A stretch of 64,000 nt of DNA. Origin: Clostridium sp. Its GTDB lineage: Bacteria; Bacillota; Clostridia; Lachnospirales; Lachnospiraceae. Each line of letters begins with the position of its first letter. The first letter of the stretch is position 1. The translations under genes and the position numbers were made by a program. The notes under the pieces are model-generated. The model saw only the letters and a program-made list of their open reading frames with translations. It did no database searches and was not told the origin of the DNA. Positions 34,760-45,330 of this stretch are shown in pieces. The DNA lies in NCBI GenBank assembly GCA_031275405.1, contig JAISOV010000047.1, positions 1 to 64,000 on the forward strand. The letters run 5' to 3'.

Positions 34760-37700
34760 TCAATATGCCAAGGAATCCAGCGGTAAAGAGGGTCATGGTC
34801 ATCGGCTCCGGCCCGATCGTCATCGGGCAGGCGGCGGAGTTTGACTACGCGGGAACCCAGGCCTGCCGCGCCTTAAAGGAAGAGGGCGTGGAAGTGGTTC
34901 TGGTCAACTCCAATCCGGCGACCATCATGACCGACCAGGACATTGCGGACAAAGTATACATTGAGCCTTTGACGGTGAAGGTTCTGGAAGGGATCATTGA
35001 AAAAGAAAAGCCGGACAGCCTGCTTCCTACCTTGGGCGGGCAGGCGGGGCTGAATCTGGGGATGGAGCTGGAGGAGTCCGGCTTCTTGGCCGCGCACGGC
35101 GTCCGGCTCCTAGGCACCACCGCAGCCACGATCCGTAACGCGGAGGGGAGGCAGGAGTTCAAAGACCTGATGGAGCGGATCGGGGAGCCTTGCGCCGCTT
35201 CCAAAGTCGTGGAAACGATAGACGAGGGCGCCGCGTTTGCTGTGGAAATCGGTTTCCCGGTCGTCCTGCGCCCTGCCTACACCTTGGGCGGCAGCGGCGG
35301 CGGCATTGCCCACAACCTGACACAGCTTCAGGACATTCTGGAAAAAGGGCTGCGCCTGTCCAGAGTGGGGCAGGTGCTGGTGGAACGCTGTATCGCGGGC
35401 TGGAAAGAAATCGAATACGAGGTCATGCGCGACGGCGAGGGCAACTGTATTACGGTCTGCAACATGGAAAACATCGACCCGGTGGGAGTGCATACGGGAG
35501 ACAGTATCGTCGTGGCACCCTCCCAGACCTTGAGCGATAAAGAGTATCAGCTGCTGCGTTCTTCCGCGCTGAACATCATCCATGAACTGCGGATCACGGG
35601 AGGCTGTAACGTGCAGTTTGCCCTCCATCCGACCAGCTTTGAATATTGCGTCATCGAAGTGAATCCGCGAGTGAGCCGTTCCTCCGCGCTCGCGTCCAAA
35701 GCGACCGGCTACCCTATCGCCAAAGTGGCGGCTAAGATTGCCCTCGGTTATGCTCTGGACGAAATCCCCAACGCCGTCACGGGCAAGACTTACGCCAGTT
35801 TTGAACCGGCGCTGGATTATTGTGTGGTCAAGATCCCTAGGCTTCCTTTCGACAAATTTATTACGGCAAAGCGTACCCTGACCACTCAGATGAAGGCTAC
35901 CGGGGAAGTCATGAGTATCTGCGACAATTTTGAGGGCGCGCTGATGAAAGCCCTCCGCTCTCTGGAACAGCAGACAGACAGTCTGATGAGCTGCGATTTT
36001 TCGGGACTGAGCCGGGAGGAACTGCGCGGCAGGCTGAAAATCGTGGACGACCAGCGTATTTTCGTGATCGCGGAGGGGATCCGCAAAGGGCTTTCCCTGC
36101 TGGAAATCAACACCTTGACACAGATAGACGTCTGGTTCCTGGATAAAATCGCTTCCCTAGTGGAGCTGGAGCAGACTCTGCGCTCGCAGCCGCTGACGGC
36201 AGGACTGTTAAAAGAAGCAAAGCGCATGGAATTTCCGGACGCGGTCATTGGGCGGCTCGCCGGATATACGGAAGTACAGGTCAGACAGCTGCGCCGGGAA
36301 AACGGCATAGAAGCCGTCTATAAAATGGTAGATACCTGCGCGGCGGAGTTCGAGGCCGCTACTCCCTATTATTATTCCGTGTACGGGGGAACGTGCGAAG
36401 CGCGGGAAGCTATGACCGCGCAGGCGCAGACCGGAGGGCAAGGCGCCGTAGCGGGAGAGGAAGCGCAGGTCGGCGGCGTGGAGAATCCTCCGCCTTCGGC
36501 GGCGCGTCCGCACCGGAAAAAAGTCTTAGTCCTCGGTTCCGGCCCGATCCGTATCGGGCAGGGGATCGAGTTCGATTACTGCTCTGTCCATGCCGCCTGG
36601 GCTTTTTCCAGGGCCGGGTATGAAACCATTATCATCAACAACAACCCGGAAACCGTCAGCACGGATTTCGACATTGCGGACAAGCTGTACTTCGAGCCGC
36701 TGACGGCGGAAGATGTGGAAAACGTCGTTCGTCTGGAGCGTCCGGAGGGAGCCGTGGTACAGTTCGGCGGGCAGACCGCCATCAAGCTGACGGAAAGCCT
36801 GATGAAGATGGGCGTTCCCATCCTGGGAACGAAAGCGGAGGATGTGGACGCGGCGGAAGACCGGGAATTGTTCGACAACATCCTCGAACAGGCACAGATC
36901 CCACGGGCGGCGGGGGGAACGGTCTTCACCGCGCAGGAAGCGAAAGCGGTGGCCAACCGCCTAGGCTATCCGGTTCTGGTCAGACCCTCCTATGTACTTG
37001 GCGGACAGGGAATGCAGATCGCCATCTGCGATGAGGACATCGAGGAATTTATGGCGATTATCAACCGCATTGCCCAGGATCATCCGATTCTGGTGGACAA
37101 ATATCTGGAAGGCAAGGAAGTGGAGGTGGACGCCGTCTGTGACGGCACGGACATCCTGATTCCCGGCATCATGGAACATATTGAACGGACAGGCGTCCAT
37201 TCCGGCGACAGCATTTCCGTGTATCCGGCGCCGACGATCCCGGCGGCGGTGAAGGAGAAAATCGCGGACTATACTGGACGGCTCGCCAAGGCCCTGCACG
37301 TGAAAGGGCTGATCAACATCCAGTTCATCGTGATCGGGGAAGAAGTCTATGTGATAGAAGTGAATCCCAGGGCCTCCCGAACCGTGCCTTATATCAGCAA
37401 AGTAACCGGGATCCCTATCGTGGATCTGGCGACGGAGGTCATCTTAGGGAAATCGATTGCCGAACTGGGCTGTCGGTCGGGCTTACAGCCGGAGAGTGAA
37501 TATTTTGCCATCAAGATGCCGGTGTTTTCCTTTGAAAAGATCCGGGGGGCGGAAATCAGCCTGGGGCCGGAGATGAAGTCTACCGGGGAATGTCTGGGGA
37601 TTTCCAAAAGCTTCCACGAAGCCCTTTACAAAGCTTTCCTCGGAGCCGGAGTGAATCTGCCCAGATACAAAAACATCATCCTCACGGTCAAAGACGCTGA

Positions 37701-38061
37701 CAAGGAAGACGCCGTCCGGATCGGCAGGCGATTTGAAAAGCTGGGTTATACCATCTACGCCACCCGAAGCACGGCGGCGGCGCTGAACCAGGCCGGGGTA
37801 AAAGCACGCAAAGTCAACAAGATTTCCCAGGAATCCCCGACCGTCATGGATCTGATCCTGGGACACCGGATCGATCTGGTCATCGATACTCCGACCCAGG
37901 GACGCGACAAATCCCGGGACGGTTTCCTGATCCGGCGCACCGCCATTGAAACGGGCGTACACTGCATTACCGCCATGGATACCGCCGCCGCCCTTTTGAC
38001 CAGTCTGGAGAACGCAAACAAGGAACTGACGCTGGTAGACATTTGCCGCTGTTCCTCCTGA
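34753..38061 (+). CDS. carB: Carbamoyl-phosphate synthase large subunit
   Basis: Synthesises carbamoyl phosphate from bicarbonate, ammonia and two ATP. The 1102-aa protein has two ATP-grasp halves, each beginning with GSGPI(V/R)IGQ (residues about 17 and 600), an oligomerisation segment between them, and the C-terminal allosteric MGS-like domain ([25 protein letters not shown]). Between the oligomerisation part and the second half, residues about 545-590 are an extra Ala/Gly/Gln-rich stretch ([20 protein letters not shown]) where other CarB proteins have only a few residues. ATG 34753 overlaps the carA stop; an ATG at 34765 gives the more usual MPRNP start. Confidence 0.97.
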   Translation: MVINMPRNPAVKRVMVIGSGPIVIGQAAEFDYAGTQACRALKEEGVEVVLVNSNPATIMTDQDIADKVYIEPLTVKVLEGIIEKEKPDSLLPTLGGQAGLNLGMELEESGFLAAHGVRLLGTTAATIRNAEGRQEFKDLMERIGEPCAASKVVETIDEGAAFAVEIGFPVVLRPAYTLGGSGGGIAHNLTQLQDILEKGLRLSRVGQVLVERCIAGWKEIEYEVMRDGEGNCITVCNMENIDPVGVHTGDSIVVAPSQTLSDKEYQLLRSSALNIIHELRITGGCNVQFALHPTSFEYCVIEVNPRVSRSSALASKATGYPIAKVAAKIALGYALDEIPNAVTGKTYASFEPALDYCVVKIPRLPFDKFITAKRTLTTQMKATGEVMSICDNFEGALMKALRSLEQQTDSLMSCDFSGLSREELRGRLKIVDDQRIFVIAEGIRKGLSLLEINTLTQIDVWFLDKIASLVELEQTLRSQPLTAGLLKEAKRMEFPDAVIGRLAGYTEVQVRQLRRENGIEAVYKMVDTCAAEFEAATPYYYSVYGGTCEAREAMTAQAQTGGQGAVAGEEAQVGGVENPPPSAARPHRKKVLVLGSGPIRIGQGIEFDYCSVHAAWAFSRAGYETIIINNNPETVSTDFDIADKLYFEPLTAEDVENVVRLERPEGAVVQFGGQTAIKLTESLMKMGVPILGTKAEDVDAAEDRELFDNILEQAQIPRAAGGTVFTAQEAKAVANRLGYPVLVRPSYVLGGQGMQIAICDEDIEEFMAIINRIAQDHPILVDKYLEGKEVEVDAVCDGTDILIPGIMEHIERTGVHSGDSISVYPAPTIPAAVKEKIADYTGRLAKALHVKGLINIQFIVIGEEVYVIEVNPRASRTVPYISKVTGIPIVDLATEVILGKSIAELGCRSGLQPESEYFAIKMPVFSFEKIRGAEISLGPEMKSTGECLGISKSFHEALYKAFLGAGVNLPRYKNIILTVKDADKEDAVRIGRRFEKLGYTIYATRSTAAALNQAGVKARKVNKISQESPTVMDLILGHRIDLVIDTPTQGRDKSRDGFLIRRTAIETGVHCITAMDTAAALLTSLENANKELTLVDICRCSS

Positions 38062-38132
38062 AAAGAAGGGCCTGATCGAAGCGGGCGGATGAAAGCGCAA
38101 GCTTTAGATTCCAAAAGTGGCTGGAAAAACAG

Positions 38133-38161
38133 TTGTAGGAGGGAAAAGAAAGGTATATAAT
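38133..38161 (+). promoter_or_regulatory. Candidate promoter of the superoxide dismutase gene
   Basis: TTGTAG (38133-38138) and TATAAT (38156-38161) spaced 17 nt. The hairpin at 38183-38207 falls in the leader. Confidence 0.6.
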
Positions 38162-38182
38162 AATAGGACTTCATAGAATTTA

Positions 38183-38207
38183 TTGGAAGCTGCGGGGCGG
38201 CTTCCAA
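38183..38207. repeat. GGAAGC hairpin, copy 2
   Basis: TTGGAAGC pairs with GCTTCCAA across 9 nt and is followed by ATAAAAGACGCG, resembling the copy at 7708-7738. Confidence 0.6.
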
Positions 38208-38297
38208 ATAAAAGACGCGTTCTGCGCACCGCCATTTGATGACAGGAAGAAAATGAAAAAAGGTTTTGCGTCCGCAAAGCGGACAGAAAGGGGTCTT

Positions 38298-38927
38298 ATG
38301 CAAGACGAAGTATATCCATTCGTAATGCGTCCGCTGCCTTACGAGTATGACGGGCTGCTGCCGGTACTGGATGAGGTAACGCTACAGTTCCATCACGACC
38401 GGCATTACAAGACTTACGTGGACAATCTCAACAGTACGCTGGGGGATTACCCGGAGCTTCAGAAAATGAGCCTGGAAGAGCTGCTCATCCATGTGGAGGA
38501 TCTTCCTGCGGCGATCAGGACTTCCATCCGCAACAACGGCGGGGGAGTATACAACCATGAGCTTTATTTCGATTCGATGAAGCCTCCGGTCGGGCAGCAG
38601 CCGTTCGGCAGACTGGCGGAAGCCTTGAACCGGGATTTCGGTTCCTATGCCAAATGGAAAGAGCAGATGAAACAGGCGGCGGTGTCGAAGTTCGGCTCCG
38701 GCTGGGCATGGCTGGTGGCGGATGGAGCCGGGAAGCTGACCATACAGCAGACTTCCAACCAGGATGTGCCGGATCTGAGCGCCTATGCCCCGATTTTTCT
38801 GGTGGACGTATGGGAACACGCTTATTATCTTCAATACCAGAACCGCCGCCCGGAATATGTGGAAGGCTGGTTCCAGCTGATCAACTGGATGAAAGCGGAG
38901 AAACGCTATGAGGCCGCCCTGCGGTGA
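38298..38927 (+). CDS. Superoxide dismutase, Fe/Mn family
   Basis: Dismutes superoxide in the cytoplasm. The 209-aa protein shows the four metal ligands: His in LQFHHDRHYKTYVDNLN, His in GGVYNHELYFDSM, and Asp and His in IFLVDVWEHAYYLQY. The metal cannot be chosen by eye. GAAAGGGG lies 5 nt before ATG 38298. The queH start overlaps its stop (GTGA), so sod-queH-argS form one transcription unit under a sod-proximal promoter. Confidence 0.95.
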   Translation: MQDEVYPFVMRPLPYEYDGLLPVLDEVTLQFHHDRHYKTYVDNLNSTLGDYPELQKMSLEELLIHVEDLPAAIRTSIRNNGGGVYNHELYFDSMKPPVGQQPFGRLAEALNRDFGSYAKWKEQMKQAAVSKFGSGWAWLVADGAGKLTIQQTSNQDVPDLSAYAPIFLVDVWEHAYYLQYQNRRPEYVEGWFQLINWMKAEKRYEAALR

Positions 38928-39769
38928 GCCAAAGGCAGTATCATAAGGAACTAGAAGAAATCCTCGGAAAAGAAGGAAACATACGGAATGCCATGCAGAT
39001 TCCGCAGACGGGAGGCGGAGAGGGCGGAGCCGCCGCTCCCTCCACTCTCTTTCTGCACAGCTGCTGCGCCCCTTGCAGCAGTTCTGTGCTGGAGCTGCTG
39101 AGCCGTTTTTTCCGGATCACCGTTTTTTACTGGAACCCGAACATCCATCCGGAAGGAGAATACCGCAAGCGGGCTGCGGAGCAGAGACGCTTTCTGGAAG
39201 AATACCAGGCGGAGCGGACAAGCAGTTCCGGAGCGGGCAGGGAAACCTGTGGAAGAAGCTTCTGGGAAGAACAGGGACGGCACATGGAGCGGACGGACGG
39301 CTCCCGGGCAGCTCGCTTCCGGATCGGCCTGATAGAAGGACACTATGAGCCGGAGCGCTTTCTGGAACTGTCCAGGGGATTGGAGACTTGCCCGGAGGGC
39401 GGCGAAAGGTGCTGGCGCTGCTACGAATGGCGGCTTCGGGAAACCGCCCGGAGGGCGGCGGAAAACGGCTCTGATTTTTTCTGTGCCACGCTCACTGTCA
39501 GTCCCCTCAAGAACGCGGCCCGCATCAACGAGATCGGGGAGCGGCTTTCCTTGGAATACGGCGTCCGGTGGCTGCCTTGCGACTTTAAGAAAAAAGGCGG
39601 CTATCAGCGTTCTATAGAACTCTCGAAGCAATACGGGCTGTATCGGCAGGCGTACTGCGGCTGTGTGTTTTCAGACAACGCAAACGCCGCAAACCGCAGA
39701 AAGGAAGAACAGGAAACCAATGGAGAAGTTCATGGACATCTTGTCGGGGGAAATGCGCGGAACCTTTGA
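38924..39769 (+). CDS. queH: Epoxyqueuosine reductase QueH
   Basis: Reduces epoxyqueuosine in tRNA to queuosine. The 281-aa protein has QueH's cysteine motifs: adjacent cysteines HSCCAPCSSS, ERCWRCYEWRL and YCGCVFS, with conserved TLTVSPLKNAARINEIG and SDFKKK-like PCDFKKKGGYQRSIELS. The GTG at 38924 overlaps the sod stop; the following QYHKELEEILGKEG is family-like, supporting that start. Residues about 96-130 (TSSSGAGRETCGRSFWEEQG and on) look like an insertion between the first half and IEGHYEPERF. It overlaps argS by 50 nt. Confidence 0.92.
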   Translation: MSQRQYHKELEEILGKEGNIRNAMQIPQTGGGEGGAAAPSTLFLHSCCAPCSSSVLELLSRFFRITVFYWNPNIHPEGEYRKRAAEQRRFLEEYQAERTSSSGAGRETCGRSFWEEQGRHMERTDGSRAARFRIGLIEGHYEPERFLELSRGLETCPEGGERCWRCYEWRLRETARRAAENGSDFFCATLTVSPLKNAARINEIGERLSLEYGVRWLPCDFKKKGGYQRSIELSKQYGLYRQAYCGCVFSDNANAANRRKEEQETNGEVHGHLVGGNARNL

Positions 39770-41486
39770 AGCGGCAGGTTATGAGCCTCAGCTGGGCAAG
39801 GTCATGCTGTCCAACCGCCCGGATCTGTGCGAATTTCAGTGCAACGGCGCGATGGCGGGAGCGAAACGGTATCGGAAAGCCCCCGCCGCGATTGCGAGCG
39901 AGGTGGCGCAGAAATGCCGGGAGAGCCGGATATGGGAAGAAGTGGAGGCTGTGGCGCCCGGCTTTCTGAACATCAAAGTGTCCGAGGATTTCCTGGCCGC
40001 CTATCTGAGAGAAATGGGGGCAGATCCCCATTTTGGTCTGGACAGGCCTACGCGGCCCCGAAAAGTCCTCATGGACTACGGCGGCGCCAACGTGGCAAAG
40101 CCCCTGCACATCGGGCATATCCGTTCCGCCATCATCGGGGAGAGCCTCAAGCGCATTTTCCGCTATGCCGGGCATGAGGTGATCGGTGACATACACCTGG
40201 GAGACTGGGGTCTGCAGATGGGCCTGGTGATCACCGAGGTTCGGGAACGGCAGCCGGACTTGGTTTATTTTGACGAAGAGTATACGGGGGAGTATCCGAA
40301 AGAGGCGCCCTTCACGATAGAAGAACTGGAGCGGATCTACCCTGCCGCAAGCGTGAAGTCCAAGGAGGATGCCAACTACAAGGCCCGAGCGATGGAAGAC
40401 ACGTTCAAGCTACAGCAGGGAGTGAGAGGATACCGCGCCCTGTGGCGGCATATTCTTGAGGTGTCAAAGGAAGATCTGAAACGTAATTACGACAGCTTAA
40501 ATGTGGAATTTGATTTATGGAAGGGGGAAAGCGATGTCCATGAGCTGATTCCCGCCATGGTGAGCCGCATGAAGGAAGAGGGCTATGCCTATGAAAGCCA
40601 CGGAGCCTTGGTGGTGGACGTGGCGGAAGCTTCCGATACCAGAGAGATCCCTCCTTGTATCATCCTGAAATCCGACGGCGCGTCCCTGTACCAGACCACG
40701 GATCTGGCGACTCTGACGGAGCGGATGAGCCTGTACTGCCCGGATGAAATCATCTATATGACGGACAAGCGTCAGGAACTGCATTTTGAACAGGTCTTCC
40801 GCTGCGCCCGTAAGACCGGACTGGTGACGCCGCAGACGAAGCTGCGGTTCGTCGGCTTCGGCACCATGAACGGCAGAGACGGAAAGCCGTTCAAGACCAG
40901 GGACGGCGGCGTCATGCGCTTGGAAAACCTGATCCGGGAAACGAAAGAAGAAATGTACCGCAAGATCTGTGAAAACCGCGCCATCTCGGGAGAAGAAGCC
41001 TGGGAGATCGCGGACACCGTGGGAATCGCCGCTCTGAAATACGCCGATCTGTCCAATCAGGCGTCAAAGGACTATGTATTCGACATCGAGCGCTTTACTT
41101 CTTTCGAGGGGGATACGGGGCCTTATGTCCTATATACCATCGTGCGGATCAAGTCCATTCTGACAAGATTCAGGGAACAGGGGGGAGAGCTGGCGAAAGT
41201 CGGTCTGCGCCCCGCCGGGAATCCGGCGCAGAAACAGCTGATGCTTCTGCTTGCCCGGTTCAGCGCCATGATGGAAGCCGCCTGCGAGGAACTGGCGCCC
41301 CATAAAGTATGCGCCTACGTGTATGAACTGGCAAACACGCTGAACCATTTCTACCATGAAACCAAGATCCTGAGCGAAGAGGATCCGGAGAAAAAGGCCG
41401 GGATGATTGCTCTGCTGGTGCTGACACAGGATATATTGGAGACCTGTATCGGCGTGCTGGGCTTCTCCGCGCCGGAAAGGATGTAA
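39720..41486 (+). CDS. argS: Arginyl-tRNA synthetase
   Basis: Charges tRNA-Arg. The 588-aa class I synthetase has the HIGH motif (NVAKPLHIGHIRSAIIGE), the N-terminal tRNA-binding domain, a noncanonical KMSKS loop as usual for ArgRS (GTMNGRDGKPFKTRDGG), and the C-terminal DALR anticodon domain (ELANTLNHFYHETKIL). ATG 39720 lies inside queH, with AGGAAA about 4 nt upstream. Followed by a promoter and two tRNA genes. Confidence 0.96.
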   Translation: MEKFMDILSGEMRGTFEAAGYEPQLGKVMLSNRPDLCEFQCNGAMAGAKRYRKAPAAIASEVAQKCRESRIWEEVEAVAPGFLNIKVSEDFLAAYLREMGADPHFGLDRPTRPRKVLMDYGGANVAKPLHIGHIRSAIIGESLKRIFRYAGHEVIGDIHLGDWGLQMGLVITEVRERQPDLVYFDEEYTGEYPKEAPFTIEELERIYPAASVKSKEDANYKARAMEDTFKLQQGVRGYRALWRHILEVSKEDLKRNYDSLNVEFDLWKGESDVHELIPAMVSRMKEEGYAYESHGALVVDVAEASDTREIPPCIILKSDGASLYQTTDLATLTERMSLYCPDEIIYMTDKRQELHFEQVFRCARKTGLVTPQTKLRFVGFGTMNGRDGKPFKTRDGGVMRLENLIRETKEEMYRKICENRAISGEEAWEIADTVGIAALKYADLSNQASKDYVFDIERFTSFEGDTGPYVLYTIVRIKSILTRFREQGGELAKVGLRPAGNPAQKQLMLLLARFSAMMEAACEELAPHKVCAYVYELANTLNHFYHETKILSEEDPEKKAGMIALLVLTQDILETCIGVLGFSAPERM

Positions 41487-41549
41487 GGCGTAAGAGCGCA
41501 GACCATAAAACAGGGAAAAATTACCATGTAAAAAAATAAAAAAATCATG

Positions 41550-41578
41550 TTGACAAACTCTTTCCAACAGTGTATACT
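41550..41578 (+). promoter_or_regulatory. Strong tRNA promoter
   Basis: Perfect TTGACA (41550-41555), 17-nt spacer and TATACT (41573-41578), 32 nt before the first tRNA. Confidence 0.9.
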
Positions 41579-41610
41579 AGCGAAGTCGGTTGAAGCTGTA
41601 ACCGAAAAAT

Positions 41611-41683
41611 GGGATCTTAGCTCAGCTGGGAGAGCATCTGTCTTACAAACAGAGGGTCATAGGTTCGAACCCTATAGGTCCCA
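41611..41683 (+). tRNA. tRNA-Val (UAC)
   Basis: Seventy-three nt without encoded CCA. Acceptor GGGATCT pairs with AGGTCCC, anticodon stem TCTGT/ACAGA encloses loop CTTACAA with anticodon TAC, and the T-loop is GGTTCGAAC. Confidence 0.95.
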
Positions 41684-41748
41684 TTCCAACCTTTTATGCA
41701 TAGGCACAGACGGCGGAAAAGCAGAAGTGCTTATAAGGTTGGCTCGAT

Positions 41749-41822
41749 GGCGAGATAGCTCAGCTGGCTAGAGCACACGGTTCATACCCGTGGTGTCGAG
41801 GGTTCAAGTCCCCCTCTCGCTA
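41749..41822 (+). tRNA. tRNA-Met (CAU)
   Basis: Seventy-four nt. Acceptor GGCGAGA pairs with TCTCGCT, the anticodon loop TTCATAC carries CAT, and the T-arm holds GGTTCAAGT. The paired first base argues for an elongator rather than initiator tRNA; a lysidine-modified tRNA-Ile cannot be fully excluded. Confidence 0.9.
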
Positions 41823-41871
41823 CTCGCGAAGACCTTGGTTTCCAAGCTTTTGCAAGTGACCTTTAATGATT

Positions 41872-41910
41872 AGGGAAATCATTACATACCAGAATGATTT
41901 CCTTATTTTT
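41872..41910 (+). terminator. Terminator of the tRNA operon
   Basis: GGAAATCATT (41874-41883) pairs exactly with AATGATTTCC (41893-41902), followed by TTATTTTT. Confidence 0.9.
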
Positions 41911-42449
41911 ATGGAGTAGGACTTCTGCCCATTAGGCGCTTCATTAAGGGTTTCTTGCCGATTGGGGACTTGACCGGGAACGTCTTGCTGTATAAGAACC
42001 AGCCGATGGACAGGCATGGGCGTGTCAATGCACCGCTCCGCATGGAGACACCGACGTGTCGCCGCAAGTGATCGTTTGGACAGGATGGTACCGGGAAACT
42101 ATGACGGGTGTGCTCAGAGAAATGTTTTCGGCTGCTTTTGGGCGGCTGTGTTTCTTTGTGTAAAAAGGGATACGGCCAGGGAGCCGGGCCAGACGCGAGA
42201 CGGTCAGACGCGAACCGAGGAAGAAGCGGCGGGAAACCGCATTTTGTAACCGATACTTTGTAACCGACCGACGGAGGGCAGGTCAGGCGGTCAAGAAGCA
42301 GATCAAGTGGTCTGCGGAACCGGCGGGTCAGCGAAGGAGTTGGTCAGACGACCGATAGAGGAACGGATGGATCGGTCAGCCGAACACAGTTTCGGCATAG
42401 CTGACACTGGACAAAGCCTCCCGCTTTATGAGAAAGGATGCCATACCGA
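41911..42449. other. Long gap upstream of the DEAD-box gene
   Basis: No supportable gene. The last 250 nt are purine-rich with many GGTCAG words, and a GGCATAGCTGA repeat unit sits at about 42381-42408. A long regulated leader would fit a cold-shock helicase, but no specific element is recognised. Confidence 0.5.
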
Positions 42450-44729
42450 ATGAGTAATTTCACAGAAAACGAGAACATGGAACTGGACGACAGCAAGGAG
42501 CTGCATGGAAACGCGCAGTGGAGTGACACTGCGGAACCGGAAGAAGTCGAAGAACCGGAGGAATCCCAAGAATGGGAGGGCGCCGAAGAACCGGAGACTG
42601 CCGACGAACTAAGCGCAACCGAAAGATGGGGGGACGCCGAAGAAGCGGACGAGACGAGAAGAAGGCCGGAGAGCCAGGAAGCGGGCGAGACGAGAAGAAG
42701 GCCGGAGAGCCAGGAAGCGGGCGAGACGAGAAGAAGGCCGGAGAGCCAGGAAGCGGGCGAGGCGAGAAGAAGGCCGGAGAGCCAGGAAGCGGACGAGGCG
42801 AGAAGAAGGCCGGAGATTCAAGAATCAGACGACGGCGGGGAACTGGATCTGGAGGAACTGCTGGATCCTAGGGTGCTGCGCGCCATCCAGGAGATGGGTT
42901 TTGAAAAAATGACGCCGATCCAGGAAAGCGCGATCCCAGCTCTGCTGAACGGCAGGGACATCATTGGACAGGCACAGACCGGTACAGGGAAAACGGCGGC
43001 TTTCGGGATTCCGATGATCCAGATGGTAGATCCGCAGCTGCGCAGGTTACAGGCGATCATCCTGTGTCCTACCAGAGAACTCGCTATACAGGCGTCGGCG
43101 GAACTGCGCAATATCGCGAAGTATATGGAGGGCATTAAGATCCTTCCCGTCTATGGCGGGCAGGAGATCAGTCGGCAGATCAGCGGACTGAGAGGGGCGC
43201 AGATTGTCGTGGGAACCCCCGGGCGCGTGATGGATCATATGCGCCGTCACACCTTAAAGCTTGACGACATCAGCATGGTTGTTCTGGATGAAGCGGATGA
43301 AATGCTGAACATGGGCTTCCTGGAGGATATGGAACTGATCTTAGGCGAGATCACACAGGAACATCAGACGGCTCTTTTTTCCGCGACCATGCCTAGGCCC
43401 ATTCTGAATATTACAGGGAAATTCCAGAAAGACGCCAAGATGATCAAGGTGACGCCGGAAGAGCTGACGATTCCTCTGGTATCCCAGCGGTATTACCGGA
43501 TTAAGAACAAAGACAAGGACGCGGCCTGTATCCGACTGCTGGATTATTATCAGCCTAAACTGTGCCTGATCTTCTGCAACACCAAGATGAAAGTGGATGA
43601 ACTGGCGGAAAGCCTGAAAAAAGCGGGTTTTCACGCGGAGGCTCTGCACGGCGATATGTCTCAGCACATGAGAGACGCCGCGATGAACCGCTTCCGTAAC
43701 GGCGTCACCAATATCCTGATCGCCACGGATGTGGCGGCAAGGGGAATCGACGTCTATGACGTGGAAGCCGTCATCAACTATGATATTCCGCAGGATATAG
43801 AGTATTACGTACACCGTATCGGCAGGACAGGCCGCGCGGGCAGGACAGGCCGTTCTTTCACCTTTGTCAGCGGCAGGGAAATATACCGGGTGCGCGACAT
43901 CGAGAGATTCTGCCGTACGACGATCGAAGAAAAAAGAATGCCCGGCGCTTCCAAGGTCATGAGGGCGAAAGCCGAAAAACTGCTGGATCAGGTCTGGGAA
44001 CTGCGTCAGGATGCGGACATGGAACTGATGAAGAAATATCTTTCCCGCAAACTAGAGGCGGAAGACTGTGACGCGATGGAACTGGCGGCGGCGCTGCTGA
44101 AGCATTATGTGGGCAACGTGGGAGAAGAAATCGAAGTCGATGATTTTGAAACAAAACGTTTCGGACGGGGAAGAGACAGCCGGGGAGGACGCGGCGACGG
44201 TTTCGGAAGCCGCCGTAGCGGTCGCCGGGATCCCCGTTCGGGTCGCGAGGACAGGGGTTTCGGAAGCCGCCGTGAGGACAGGGGTTTCGGAAGCCGCCGC
44301 GAGGACAGGGGTTTCGGAGACCGCCGCGAGGACGGTTTTGAGGGCCGCCGCGAGGACAGAGGTTTCGGAGACCGCCGCGAGGACAGAGGTTTCGGAGACC
44401 GTCGCGAGGACAGAGGTTTTGGAGACCGCCGCGAGGACAGAGGTTTCGGAAGCCGCCGCGAGGACGGTTTTGAGGGCCGCCGCGAGGACGGCTTTGGGGG
44501 TACGCGCCGTGAGGATGGCTACAGAAGCGCAAGGCGTGAGGACGGTCTTGGGAGCGCGCGCCGGAATGATGATCTGGGAGGCCGCCGGGATTCCGGTTCA
44601 AGCCGTGAGGATGGTTTTGGAAGCCGCAGACGCGACGACCGGGAAACCAAGAGACCTTTCAGCCATGAGGAACGCGGCAGGGAAGAAAGAGGACGCAGGT
44701 CGATTCCGTTTCCTCTGAAGAAGAAATGA
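42450..44729 (+). CDS. DEAD-box RNA helicase with repetitive N- and C-terminal extensions
   Basis: ATP-dependent RNA helicase of the CshA/DeaD type (759 aa), for ribosome assembly and mRNA turnover. The core runs from about residue 135 to 510: AQTGTGKT (motif I), [18 protein letters not shown] (II), FSATMP (III), and the second RecA domain with [18 protein letters not shown] and [13 protein letters not shown] (VI). The acidic N-terminus holds five 12-aa repeats ([12 protein letters not shown]), and the last 180 residues are Arg/Gly/Asp/Phe repeats (EDRGFGSRR), the kind of tail that binds RNA non-specifically. AAAGGA lies 12 nt before ATG 42450; an ATG 12 nt earlier is too close to it. Confidence 0.94.
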   Translation: MSNFTENENMELDDSKELHGNAQWSDTAEPEEVEEPEESQEWEGAEEPETADELSATERWGDAEEADETRRRPESQEAGETRRRPESQEAGETRRRPESQEAGEARRRPESQEADEARRRPEIQESDDGGELDLEELLDPRVLRAIQEMGFEKMTPIQESAIPALLNGRDIIGQAQTGTGKTAAFGIPMIQMVDPQLRRLQAIILCPTRELAIQASAELRNIAKYMEGIKILPVYGGQEISRQISGLRGAQIVVGTPGRVMDHMRRHTLKLDDISMVVLDEADEMLNMGFLEDMELILGEITQEHQTALFSATMPRPILNITGKFQKDAKMIKVTPEELTIPLVSQRYYRIKNKDKDAACIRLLDYYQPKLCLIFCNTKMKVDELAESLKKAGFHAEALHGDMSQHMRDAAMNRFRNGVTNILIATDVAARGIDVYDVEAVINYDIPQDIEYYVHRIGRTGRAGRTGRSFTFVSGREIYRVRDIERFCRTTIEEKRMPGASKVMRAKAEKLLDQVWELRQDADMELMKKYLSRKLEAEDCDAMELAAALLKHYVGNVGEEIEVDDFETKRFGRGRDSRGGRGDGFGSRRSGRRDPRSGREDRGFGSRREDRGFGSRREDRGFGDRREDGFEGRREDRGFGDRREDRGFGDRREDRGFGDRREDRGFGSRREDGFEGRREDGFGGTRREDGYRSARREDGLGSARRNDDLGGRRDSGSSREDGFGSRRRDDRETKRPFSHEERGREERGRRSIPFPLKKK
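42651..42830 (+). repeat. Five 36-bp in-frame tandem repeats in the helicase gene
   Basis: Each unit encodes E(T/A)RRRPESQEA(G/D); the first copies are nearly identical and the last diverges (PEIQESD). Copy number is likely to vary by slippage. Confidence 0.9.
44247..44560 (+). repeat. 27-bp (and 24-bp) in-frame repeats in the helicase tail
   Basis: About nine EDRGFG(S/D)RR units mixed with shorter EDGFEGRR units, decaying towards the 3' end. Confidence 0.9.
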
Positions 44730-44763
44730 TAAGCCGTCCATGCCAGCGGCAGACAGGAGCAAG

Positions 44764-45330
44764 ATGAGAATCGGAACGGGATATGACGTACACCGGCTGA
44801 CGCAAGGAAGGGATCTGGTTCTGGGCGGGGTGAAGATCCCCTATGAAAAAGGTCTGTCGGGGCATTCTGACGGGGATGTGCTGATCCACGCGATCATAGA
44901 TGCTCTGTTTGGCGCGGCGGCAATGGGCGACATCGGGAAGCATTTTCCCGATACGGATCCGGCATACGAGGGGATTTTTTCCGTGAAGCTGCTGGAAAAG
45001 ACGAGGGAAATACTGGAAGAGAGCGGCTATCTGATCGAGAATCTGGATGCTGTCGTGATCGCCCAGGCTCCGAAGCTGCGCCCTTATGTGGACGCCATGC
45101 GGGAGAACATCGCGGCGGCTTTGCAGATTGAAGCCGGGCAGGTGAACGTGAAAGCCACTACCGAGGAAGGACTAGGATTTTCTGGAAGGGGAGAAGGGAT
45201 TGCCGCTCAGGCGGTCTGCCTGGTCACAAGCCCTTTTGACTTAAACGTACAGAGCGTACAGCCTTTTCCCGCAGCGGCAGGCTGTATCAATGGCGTAGGC
45301 TGCGCGGGCTGTCCGGGGAGACGTATTTAG
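44764..45330 (+). CDS. ispF: 2-C-methyl-D-erythritol 2,4-cyclodiphosphate synthase
   Basis: Fifth enzyme of the MEP isoprenoid pathway. The 188-aa protein starts [12 protein letters not shown] with the metal-binding D-x-H, continues [29 protein letters not shown] (second His) and [12 protein letters not shown], and ends its core at [26 protein letters not shown]. The family is normally about 157-162 residues; here some 28 more follow, including three cysteines ([14 protein letters not shown]). The upstream CAGGAGC site decides the start. It follows the helicase closely. Confidence 0.94.
   Translation: MRIGTGYDVHRLTQGRDLVLGGVKIPYEKGLSGHSDGDVLIHAIIDALFGAAAMGDIGKHFPDTDPAYEGIFSVKLLEKTREILEESGYLIENLDAVVIAQAPKLRPYVDAMRENIAAALQIEAGQVNVKATTEEGLGFSGRGEGIAAQAVCLVTSPFDLNVQSVQPFPAAAGCINGVGCAGCPGRRI

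Noticed and set aside
41749-41822. Initiator tRNA-Met
   Set aside because: The first acceptor pair is formed (G-T), whereas bacterial initiators have an unpaired first position.
42016-42249. 77-aa ORF upstream of the helicase
   Set aside because: No ribosome binding site and no recognisable domain.
42651-42830. Regular repeats as a possible CRISPR array
   Set aside because: They are gapless, in-frame coding tandem repeats without spacers, and no cas genes are present.
43957-44601. 214-aa ORF antisense to the helicase tail
   Set aside because: A mirror of the coding repeats on the other strand.
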